A stretch of 49,172 nucleotides of DNA, taken from assembly GCA_002295925.1 (NCBI GenBank), contig DBGO01000019.1, forward strand, positions 1-49,172, read 5' to 3'. Under the pieces are notes generated by a model. That model did not search any database and was not told the DNA's origin. It saw nothing but the letters and a program-made list of their open reading frames with translations. A program made the position numbers and the translations under genes. Of the stretch, positions 1 through 5,781 are shown in pieces (position 1 is the first letter of the stretch; each line of letters opens with the position of its first letter). This stretch comes from Flavobacteriales bacterium UBA852 (GTDB lineage Bacteria > Bacteroidota > Bacteroidia > Flavobacteriales_E > Vicingaceae).

Positions 1-1
1 C

Positions 2-565
2 GATACTATTACAAAAAATAACTTTATTACGGTTTGGCCGTTGCCGCTTGCCGATTTTGATGCGCAACCGCAACCAACAGATATTTACGATCCTTTGGTA
101 GAGTTCCCCAACTACTCCGTTGGTGCTTCTTCTTGGTTGTGGCATTTTGGCGATGGCAGTAACGACAGTGTCAATTACTCACCACAGCATGAGTATGCCG
201 ACAGTGGCATATATTATGTTTTCTTGGAAGTGTGGTCGCAATATGGTTGTTACGATTCTATTATTAAACCTATCAGAATCAATCCTGATTATGCTATTTT
301 TATTCCTAATGCTTTTACGCCTGATGGTTTGGGAGGAAATGAAACATTCTTCTTTAAAGGTTACGGTATTGTTGAAGAAGATTTTGAATTTTGGATTTTT
401 GATCGTTGGGGAGAAACCATTTATTACACCCAAAAATTTAAACCGTGGGACGGCACATATAAAGGAGAACCGGCTAAGCAAGATGTGTATGTATATAAAT
501 TCATTGTAAAAGATATTTTTGACGTGAAACATACATACATTGGAAAAGTGACGCTTTTAAGGTAG
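2..565 (+). CDS. C-terminal part of a PKD-domain, T9SS type B cargo protein (5' truncated by window)
   Basis: The frame is open from base 2, so this is the 3' end of a larger gene; the first start-like codon inside (TTG at 41) is not a real start. The visible part begins with a PKD-like domain (the motif WLWHFGDGS, then HEYADSGIYYV), a beta-sandwich common in secreted adhesins. It ends in the roughly 90-residue CHU_C/gliding motility-associated domain (IPNAFTPDG, FDRWGE, WDGTYKGE, DVYVYKF), the type B signal that takes proteins through the Bacteroidota type IX secretion system to the cell surface. The stop is a TAG at 563-565, just before a hairpin terminator. The function of the whole protein cannot be told from this tail. 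Confidence 0.88.
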   Translation, partial: DTITKNNFITVWPLPLADFDAQPQPTDIYDPLVEFPNYSVGASSWLWHFGDGSNDSVNYSPQHEYADSGIYYVFLEVWSQYGCYDSIIKPIRINPDYAIFIPNAFTPDGLGGNETFFFKGYGIVEEDFEFWIFDRWGETIYYTQKFKPWDGTYKGEPAKQDVYVYKFIVKDIFDVKHTYIGKVTLLR

Positions 566-572
566 AAAAACT

Positions 573-592
573 AAACAGCTAAGCTGTTTTTT
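573..592. terminator. Bidirectional hairpin terminator between convergent genes
   Basis: AAACAGC at 573-579 pairs with GCTGTTT at 583-589 around a TAA loop, and a T-run reaches 592; the flanking A-run gives T's on the other strand too. The stop codon of the minus-strand gene lies in the stem/loop, so one hairpin can end both converging transcripts. Confidence 0.7.
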
Positions 593-2105
593 GCATCAAT
601 TCGATTAACCATGAATATTGTGCCGGAACAGAATGCTCATTCAATCCTTGTTTTAGCTTTTGAAAATATTCAAAAACTTGTGTGGGCTGGTTAAGTTTAA
701 ATATTTTAGAACTTTTCTTGATATTTTTCTCTTTTGAATCAATGAAAGTGGGCTTTATGCCTGTTATTTTATTAAAAACCGGAACAATGTAATTTTTATG
801 AAAAATAATCTTTTCGTTTAAATAAATGTAACAATCTTTTACTTTGAAGATTTTATTATCTGTTATGGAAGAAACAAAAATATCTTCTACTGTTCCGTCA
901 AGCGTAATGGATTCCGAAAATTTTATATGTAAATGATTATCTTTTTCATGTATTGAATTTTCTAAATCAGATTCATCACCTGAAAATAGCCAATATAATA
1001 AATCATAGCCATCTTCACTTTCGAAAATTTCATCTTCATGCAAAAAAACTTTTGACTTCCCAATTCCTTTCACGAACCACAGTTGAGTTGCTTCGCTAAT
1101 AAAATATTTTTCTATATCAATAAAATTGGAAACAATTTGAATGGAATTATCCAACGTGAGTTTTACCGGGAAATCGGAAGTAATTGCCGATTTAATGATG
1201 TCTTCAGCATCTTTTTTTACCGTTAATGATTGTTCAATTTTTTCCAAAAGAACTGTTAAGTAAGCATAACTGGGGAAAAAGTATATTTTATCTTCCGATA
1301 AAAAATTTTCAGGATGCTTTACTTCTTCTAATGTAAGTATTTTTTGTTCTGCATTTTTCAATGCTTCATTTATGGAGAAAAAAGATAAGTTCCAATATGT
1401 TCCCACTAAGTCAAATTCATTGCTGTTGCCCAGTGCCCCAAATTTCAGTGTTTTGTAATAAAAATTAATCATTTTTCCGGCTTCCGACAATGGCTCTTCT
1501 ACAAACTGTTTTAAAGTTTGTTGCATTCGCAATTCTTCAATTTTCACATTATCAGAATCTACAGAATGGTTGTATTTTGTTCGGTTAAAAGACTTTAATG
1601 TACGATTTACTTTTACATCGGTAGCATTAAAAATCACCATTGAGCCGACTCTGCCCAGTACACGAAGGAATTCTGAAAATTCCTCATCTGCCAGAACCCT
1701 GTAAAATTGAAAAACATCGTGAATAAAATCGACCAAAAAAGGGTCTTTGAGATATTCTATTGTGCGAATATTGACAGCAAAGGGTAAAAAACCCAAATCC
1801 AACAATTCGAAAAACACCTTTTGCGAAACAATTCCGTTTACAGGAATGATTTTCCAGCCGGCATCTAAAAATTGTTGGACAAAATTATTGCTCCAAATTT
1901 CCGAAAATTGCAATAAATTATTTTGGACAATTATCGCCTTATCTTTCTCACCAACATACGGTGAAATTTCGCTCATCCAAAGCTTTTGTGACAACTCTAT
2001 TACTTGCCTGTGCTCTTCGGTATAAGCTAAAGGTCCCTTTGCTACCCAATATCGATATTGGGCAGGAACTTGATTAATATTATGTTGCAATTTACTTTGC
2101 CACAT
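579..2105 (-). CDS. Degenerate aromatic amino acid hydroxylase (biopterin_H-like fold), probable pseudoenzyme
   Basis: This 508-residue protein has no obvious annotation, but its order of conserved blocks follows the long Bacteroidota form of phenylalanine/aromatic amino acid hydroxylase: an N-terminal 'W..' helix region, the VNIRTIEYL stretch, FIHDVFQFYRVLADEEFSEF (about 127-146) in place of the catalytic HExxGH block, FYYKTLKFGALG (about 215-226) in place of WWTVEYGLIG, and FFPSYAYLTVLLEKIEQ (about 276-292) in place of YVTPDFAHLSxVLEEFA, then the C-terminal extension. The iron ligands of the family are His, His and Glu (His285, His290, Glu330 in human PAH). Here only the first seems kept (His129); Phe134 and Lys221 stand where the second His and the Glu should be. 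It is 7 bp downstream of a small membrane protein gene and in the same run as a pterin synthase homologue. Catalysis is probably lost; pterin or amino acid binding may remain. The alignment is from memory. Confidence 0.62.
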   Translation of the reverse strand: MWQSKLQHNINQVPAQYRYWVAKGPLAYTEEHRQVIELSQKLWMSEISPYVGEKDKAIIVQNNLLQFSEIWSNNFVQQFLDAGWKIIPVNGIVSQKVFFELLDLGFLPFAVNIRTIEYLKDPFLVDFIHDVFQFYRVLADEEFSEFLRVLGRVGSMVIFNATDVKVNRTLKSFNRTKYNHSVDSDNVKIEELRMQQTLKQFVEEPLSEAGKMINFYYKTLKFGALGNSNEFDLVGTYWNLSFFSINEALKNAEQKILTLEEVKHPENFLSEDKIYFFPSYAYLTVLLEKIEQSLTVKKDAEDIIKSAITSDFPVKLTLDNSIQIVSNFIDIEKYFISEATQLWFVKGIGKSKVFLHEDEIFESEDGYDLLYWLFSGDESDLENSIHEKDNHLHIKFSESITLDGTVEDIFVSSITDNKIFKVKDCYIYLNEKIIFHKNYIVPVFNKITGIKPTFIDSKEKNIKKSSKIFKLNQPTQVFEYFQKLKQGLNEHSVPAQYSWLIELMQKTA

Positions 2106-2111
2106 TGGTGA

Positions 2112-2300
2112 TTAATGCGCCTGCTGCGTATCATCACCGGTATTGGCCAAAACCAAAGCTATTACAGAACCTATTACTGTTACAGCCATGCTGATTACAC
2201 TAATGGCATTTGAATATTCTCCAATATCTGCAAAAGCCAATTGAAAAGGGCCTATAAATAAAATGGCGATGATAATCCAAGCAATTTTTTTACGATTCAT
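2112..2300 (-). CDS. Small hydrophobic membrane or exported peptide, 62 aa
   Basis: The family is not recognised. The start is basic (MNRKK), followed by a hydrophobic segment at about 7-24 ending in AFA, which could be a signal peptide, and a second hydrophobic stretch at about 33-52, then a polar tail (GDDTQQAH). It is thus either a two-helix inner membrane peptide or an exported single-pass one. It lies 68 bp downstream of the pterin synthase gene and 7 bp upstream of the hydroxylase-like gene, so the three are probably cotranscribed. Confidence 0.6.
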   Translation of the reverse strand: MNRKKIAWIIIAILFIGPFQLAFADIGEYSNAISVISMAVTVIGSVIALVLANTGDDTQQAH

Positions 2301-2368
2301 AATGATAAATGATTAACGGTTACAAATTAAGTTTAATTATTTTTTATAAAAAATGACTTATATCAGTT

Positions 2369-2812
2369 TTAATTATCTGATGCGTACCATTCGGCAAAAG
2401 ATGTTGGTGTTTCGCGTAAAAATAATGAATGTAATTGAATATTTGCGGGAAGTCGTTTAGAAATTTCTTTTGCAAAATAATCCAACATATTTTCACAAGT
2501 GGGTTGAAAATCAACTAAAACCAATCGGTTTGCATACTGTTGCCCGATTAATTTTTCAGAAGTATCACTTTTTTTAAGCATCAATGCATGGTCAAAACGG
2601 TCAACGACAGCTTCTTTTACAATATGCTTTAAATCGCCAAAATCCATCACCATTCCGTTTTTGGGCGAGTTTTCATCTTTAACCGGTTCGCCTATTACCG
2701 TTACTTTAAATTCGTAAGAATGGCCGTGAATATTTTTGCATTTCCCATCGTAACCATCTAATGCATGTGCCATTTCAAACGAAAATTCTTTTGTTAATCG
2801 TATCTTTGCCAT
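2369..2812 (-). CDS. queD: 6-pyruvoyl-tetrahydropterin synthase / 6-carboxytetrahydropterin synthase (QueD) family
   Basis: At 147 residues this is a full-length member of the PTPS/QueD family, which converts 7,8-dihydroneopterin triphosphate to 6-pyruvoyl- or 6-carboxy-tetrahydropterin for biopterin or queuosine synthesis in the cytoplasm. The zinc ligands are visible as His16 (FEMAHAL) and His29/His31 (NIHGHSY). The catalytic Cys25 is in KCKNIHGH, Asp74-His75 is the DH pair, PTCEN is at 104-108 and the substrate-binding Glu is Glu134 (RETPT). A Cys rather than Glu before HGH fits the QueD or biopterin type, not the folate-bypass PTPS-III type. It heads the minus-strand run leading to the aromatic hydroxylase-like gene, which makes a biopterin-like role as plausible as queuosine; no other que genes are in the window. 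Confidence 0.88.
   Translation of the reverse strand: MAKIRLTKEFSFEMAHALDGYDGKCKNIHGHSYEFKVTVIGEPVKDENSPKNGMVMDFGDLKHIVKEAVVDRFDHALMLKKSDTSEKLIGQQYANRLVLVDFQPTCENMLDYFAKEISKRLPANIQLHSLFLRETPTSFAEWYASDN
2801..2808 (+). promoter_or_regulatory. Candidate -7 box (TATCTTTG) for the small membrane protein/ebfC unit
   Basis: TATCTTTG fits the Bacteroidota TAnnTTTG consensus and lies 18 bp before the ATG at 2827. It falls inside the first codons of the divergent queD gene. No good -33 TTTG is seen at the usual distance, so confidence is moderate. Confidence 0.4.
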
Positions 2813-2826
2813 CTTAATAAATTATA

Positions 2827-2991
2827 ATGCATAGAGCCGACAAATTTAAAACTTTTATTGCCATTGCAATTGTCAGTGCTGTTTTTATTTCATTTTTTAT
2901 ATTTGGCAAGCCGGTTGCCAAATGGGTAGCTGCCGGCGGTGGAATAATTTGGCTGGTTGCATTAATGTTTATCAGAAAAGATAATGTTTAA
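2827..2991 (+). CDS. Small two-helix membrane protein, 54 aa
   Basis: An ATG at 2827 opens a 54-codon frame ending in TAA at 2989-2991. The product starts MHRADKFK, has a hydrophobic helix at about 9-27 (TFIAIAIVSAVFISFFIF), a short GKPVAKW loop, a second helix at about 33-49, and a basic end (FIRKDNV). It resembles the short two-helix proteins often found before ebfC in Bacteroidota, though I cannot name a family. It lies 17 bp upstream of ebfC and is likely cotranscribed with it. Confidence 0.55.
   Translation: MHRADKFKTFIAIAIVSAVFISFFIFGKPVAKWVAAGGGIIWLVALMFIRKDNV
2841..2869 (-). promoter_or_regulatory. Promoter for the pterin synthase / hydroxylase-like operon
   Basis: On the minus strand TAAATTTG (2841-2848) is a perfect TAnnTTTG -7 box, 28 bp before the queD ATG. 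A TTG at 2867-2869 lies 18 bp further up as a -33 element. The promoter lies inside the divergent 54-codon gene. Confidence 0.55.
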
Positions 2992-3004
2992 CCTTAAATT
3001 TTAA
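2987..3004 (+). repeat. 18-bp sequence shared with 48761-48778
   Basis: The stretch from TTTAACC to TTTTAA is identical at 2987-3004 and 48761-48778. Both copies lie just upstream of an ATG (4 bp before ebfC at 3009; 12 bp before the gene at 48791). It may be a shared 5' leader element or chance in AT-rich DNA. Confidence 0.35.
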
Positions 3005-3008
3005 GATT

Positions 3009-3326
3009 ATGTTAGGAAATTTTTTAAATAAAAAGATGATGGGCAAAATGGAAGAAATGCAAAAGCAGGTTGCCGAAATAAAAGAACGTTTGAATAATAT
3101 TCAAGTAATTGGTGAAGCTGCCGAAGGCAATATTCGTGTTATTGCCAACGGAAACCGCTTGATTCACGATATAATTGTAAATGAAGAGTGGAAAAACACG
3201 GTTTCGGCAAGTGAATTAGCCAATGAGCTGAAAACAGCTTGCAACCGTGCTCTTGAACAAGCCGAACGGGTTGAGCAGGCAGAAATGAGCCACGCCGCAA
3301 TGGGAATGTTACCCAACATGAAATAG
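3009..3326 (+). CDS. ebfC: YbaB/EbfC family nucleoid-associated protein
   Basis: This is a 105-residue homologue of YbaB/EbfC, a small dimeric DNA-binding protein coating the nucleoid. The family pattern is present: an N-terminal KMMGKMEEMQKQVAEIKERL coiled helix, a beta-sheet core with NGNRLIHDIIVNEEW, and a C-terminal helix rich in Ala and Glu (ANELKTACNRALEQAERV). Length is normal. It follows the 54-codon membrane protein gene and ends before a strong hairpin terminator. Confidence 0.85.
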   Translation: MLGNFLNKKMMGKMEEMQKQVAEIKERLNNIQVIGEAAEGNIRVIANGNRLIHDIIVNEEWKNTVSASELANELKTACNRALEQAERVEQAEMSHAAMGMLPNMK

Positions 3327-3353
3327 TAGTTTATATTTTTAAAAGAAATTACT

Positions 3354-3385
3354 CGGCTTACAACAAATGTTGTAAGCCGTTTTTT
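3354..3385 (+). terminator. Strong intrinsic terminator of ebfC
   Basis: CGGCTTACAAC (3354-3364) pairs perfectly with GTTGTAAGCCG (3369-3379) over an AAAT loop and is followed by six T's. Nearly all of it also codes for the C-terminus (NGLQHLL) of the convergent MoeB/ThiF-like gene. Confidence 0.85.
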
Positions 3386-4452
3386 AAATTATATAAATGT
3401 TCAAACCCTTTATTTCTTAATATTTCAATTGCTTTTTTACTGCGGACACCGGACAAACAAACCAGAACATAAGTTTTATCTTTTTGTAAATCCGAATAGT
3501 TGTTTTCCAAGGTTTCCAAAGGAATGTGTTTTCCTCCAATATTAAATTCACTAAATTCTTGTATTGACCGGACATCTATCACTTCAAACGATTTGCTTTC
3601 TTGTTTCCAATTTTGCAATTCTCCCCACGTTATTTCAGGAATATAATCACAAGTTTTGACGAAATAATCGTCTTGCAAATCAGCTAATGAAGTTATTTTA
3701 TTTAATGGATTTTGAGCATCTTTCTCAATATCAAACACTGTACTTTTGGATGTCAAAGCATTATACAACAATACTTTATTAACTAATGGTTCGCCCGTTT
3801 GGGTAATAATTTTAATTACCTCATTGGCTTGCATTGTACCAATAATACCTGCCAACACACCTATTACACCGGCTTCGGCACACGAAGGAACAGTTCCGGG
3901 TTGAGGTGGTACAGGAAAAAAATCACGATAATTTGCCGTTCTGTTACCCGATTTGTCTATAGCATTAAAAACCGCTACTTGTCCTTCGTATTTTAAAATG
4001 GATGCAAATACATTGATTTTGCCAAACAACACACAGGCATCATTTACTAAATAACGGGTGGCAAAATTATCTGTGCCGTCGGCTATTATGTCGTAGTCGG
4101 CAAAAATTTCTTCAACATTATCCTTTGTAAGTTTATCGTTAATTGCAACAATATCAATTTCGGGATTTAATGCTTTTAACCGCTTTTGTGCAGCATCAAC
4201 TTTTGGTTTACCAATATCATCAACGTTGTACAAAATTTGCCTCTGCAAATTGCTGAGCGACACCATATCATCATCTATTATCCCCAACTTTCCTACTCCG
4301 GCAGCTGCCAAATACTGTAAAACAGGACTACCCAATCCGCCGGCACCTACTACCAAAACACGCGCTTTTTTTAGTTTTTCTTGCGCTTGCTTTCCAAATC
4401 CGGGAAGAATAAAATGCCTCGAATAACGTATTTTTTCTTCTTCGTTAAACAT
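3358..4452 (-). CDS. MoeB/ThiF-type adenylyltransferase with C-terminal rhodanese domain
   Basis: This protein activates a ubiquitin-like sulfur carrier (ThiS or MoaD type) by adenylating its C-terminus, and its rhodanese domain can carry sulfur. The E1-like domain (about 5-245) has RYSRHFILP at the N-terminus, the ATP-binding VVGAGGLGSPVLQYLAAAG, DDDMVSLSNLQRQILY, the catalytic DGTDNFATRYLVND, and SCAEAGVIG. The rhodanese domain (about 275-364) has its active-site Cys in VCLSGVRSKKA. The zinc CxxC pair usual in MoeB is not obvious. I chose the ATG at 4452; a TTG six bases upstream lies inside the -7 promoter box and cannot be the start. Whether it serves thiamine, molybdopterin or another pathway cannot be settled, as no partner genes are adjacent. 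Confidence 0.87.
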   Translation of the reverse strand: MFNEEEKIRYSRHFILPGFGKQAQEKLKKARVLVVGAGGLGSPVLQYLAAAGVGKLGIIDDDMVSLSNLQRQILYNVDDIGKPKVDAAQKRLKALNPEIDIVAINDKLTKDNVEEIFADYDIIADGTDNFATRYLVNDACVLFGKINVFASILKYEGQVAVFNAIDKSGNRTANYRDFFPVPPQPGTVPSCAEAGVIGVLAGIIGTMQANEVIKIITQTGEPLVNKVLLYNALTSKSTVFDIEKDAQNPLNKITSLADLQDDYFVKTCDYIPEITWGELQNWKQESKSFEVIDVRSIQEFSEFNIGGKHIPLETLENNYSDLQKDKTYVLVCLSGVRSKKAIEILRNKGFEHLYNLKNGLQHLL

Positions 4453-4455
4453 AGT

Positions 4456-4463
4456 CAAATTTA
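4456..4463 (-). promoter_or_regulatory. -7 box TAAATTTG for the MoeB/ThiF-like gene
   Basis: On the minus strand this perfect TAnnTTTG box ends 3 bp before the ATG at 4452, which puts the transcription start at or beside the start codon and implies a leaderless mRNA. Confidence 0.55.
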
Positions 4464-4483
4464 GGCGATTTCTAAAAAAGGGG

Positions 4484-4491
4484 TAATTTCG
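4484..4491 (+). promoter_or_regulatory. -7 box TAATTTCG for the YdcF/ElyC-like gene
   Basis: TAATTTCG differs by one base from TAnnTTTG and ends 4 bp before the ATG at 4496. Together with the opposed box at 4456-4463 it forms a compact divergent promoter region. Confidence 0.42.
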
Positions 4492-4495
4492 TTGT

Positions 4496-5257
4496 ATGTT
4501 TTTTTACCTATCAAAAATATTAAGTTTTCTTACCAGTCCTGTAAGTTGGTTATTCTTACTCATTATCGGCTATTTTATTGTTAAAAAAAGTGTGTGGAAA
4601 AAACGCATTTTGTACAGTATTTTTGGTGTATTTTATTTTTTCGGAAATATGTTTATTGTAGATGAAATTTTCCGCTGGTACGAACCACCAAAAAAATCAA
4701 TTGAATCAATTACAGAAACATACGATATTGCTGTAGTTTTGGGCGGTGGAACAACTTTTGACTATGAGAGCGGATTGATTGATTTTCACGAAAGTGGCGA
4801 TCGAGTATTTATTGCATTGCAATTGTACAAACAAAAGAAAGTAAAAAAATTGCTCATCAGCGGCGGTTCAGGGAGTATGGTAAAAACCGATCAAATCGAA
4901 GCCGACTTCATTAAGCAATATCTGTTGAAAATAGGAGTTCCCGAGAAAGATATTTTGGTTGACAATACATCTAAAAACACGCTTGAAAATGCTGTAAACT
5001 CAAAAAAAATAATTGAACAACACGGCTTTAGCAAAATTATGCTTATTACCTCAGCATACCATATACCGCGTGCCAAAGCATGCTTCGATAAGTTAGGATT
5101 ACAGGTTACGCCATTTGCTGTTGATTACGAACACGGTAAACGACTTTTTTATTTCAACCATCTGTTTCTACCACAAACAAAAGCTTACCGGTTATGGGAA
5201 ACCATTTTACACGAATGGATTGGCTTTGTGTCATATAAATTGGCCGGTTATGTTTAA
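4496..5257 (+). CDS. YdcF/ElyC (DUF218) family membrane protein
   Basis: The protein has 253 residues. Two N-terminal hydrophobic helices (about 12-30 and 38-57) are followed by a DUF218 domain with VVLGGGTTFD, LLISGGSGS, the NTSKNTLENAVNSKKI block and SAYHIPRAKACFDK. DUF218 proteins are inner membrane proteins tied in E. coli (ElyC) to peptidoglycan and lipid-carrier homeostasis; the exact reaction is unknown. It is divergent from the MoeB-like gene and apparently a single gene, with a predicted leaderless promoter. Confidence 0.82.
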   Translation: MFFYLSKILSFLTSPVSWLFLLIIGYFIVKKSVWKKRILYSIFGVFYFFGNMFIVDEIFRWYEPPKKSIESITETYDIAVVLGGGTTFDYESGLIDFHESGDRVFIALQLYKQKKVKKLLISGGSGSMVKTDQIEADFIKQYLLKIGVPEKDILVDNTSKNTLENAVNSKKIIEQHGFSKIMLITSAYHIPRAKACFDKLGLQVTPFAVDYEHGKRLFYFNHLFLPQTKAYRLWETILHEWIGFVSYKLAGYV

Positions 5258-5319
5258 CATAGATGACATTTGAGCAAAATATTTAACAACTTTTAAAAAG
5301 TATTACAAAAGCAAATTGC

Positions 5320-5327
5320 TATTTTTG
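5320..5327 (+). promoter_or_regulatory. -7 box TATTTTTG for the dCMP deaminase/protease operon
   Basis: A perfect TAnnTTTG ends 5 bp before the ATG at 5333, again implying a leaderless or near-leaderless transcript. No clear -33 TTTG is visible. Confidence 0.52.
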
Positions 5328-5332
5328 ATATT

Positions 5333-5773
5333 ATGATAAACACAAAAGACGATAAGCAAATTCGGTACGACAAAACTTACTTGAAAATGGCAAAAGTATG
5401 GGCCGAACTGAGCCATTGCAAACGCAAAAAAGTGGGGGCTATTATTGTTAAAAACAATATGATTATTTCCGATGGTTTTAACGGCACACCTTCCGGTTTT
5501 GACAATTGCTGTGAAGATGAAGAGGGAAAAACATTGTGGTATGTACTGCACGCCGAAGCCAATGCTATTACAAAAGTGGCTAAATCTACACACGATGCCA
5601 AGGGTGCCACATTATACATTACCCTTTCTCCTTGTAAAGAATGCAGCAAATTGGTTCATCAAGCCGGTATAAAAAGAGTGGTTTACATCAACCAATATAA
5701 AGACGATTCAGGGTTGCATTTTTTGAGAGAAGCAGGCGTTGAAGTACAACAAATTGAAGATATTAACGAATAA
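5333..5773 (+). CDS. Deoxycytidylate (dCMP) deaminase family protein
   Basis: This is a cytidine/deoxycytidylate deaminase of 146 residues that should deaminate dCMP to dUMP for thymidylate synthesis. The zinc site is complete: His73 and the catalytic Glu75 in HAEAN, with Cys101 and Cys104 in SPCKEC. The family's N-terminal RKKVGAIIVKNN and NGTPSGFDNC blocks are present, the latter also typical of ComEB-type enzymes. The gene is 8 bp upstream of the C-terminal processing protease gene, a pairing often seen in Bacteroidota, and the two probably share a promoter. Confidence 0.88.
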   Translation: MINTKDDKQIRYDKTYLKMAKVWAELSHCKRKKVGAIIVKNNMIISDGFNGTPSGFDNCCEDEEGKTLWYVLHAEANAITKVAKSTHDAKGATLYITLSPCKECSKLVHQAGIKRVVYINQYKDDSGLHFLREAGVEVQQIEDINE

Positions 5774-5781
5774 GCAGTATT

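Noticed and set aside
120..532. Overlapping frames on both strands inside the T9SS cargo gene
   Set aside because: The PKD and C-terminal sorting motifs fix the coding frame as the one open from base 2; the others show no motif.
579..2105. Functional phenylalanine hydroxylase
   Set aside because: Two of the three iron-ligand positions seem replaced, so a working enzyme is unlikely; called as a degenerate homologue instead.
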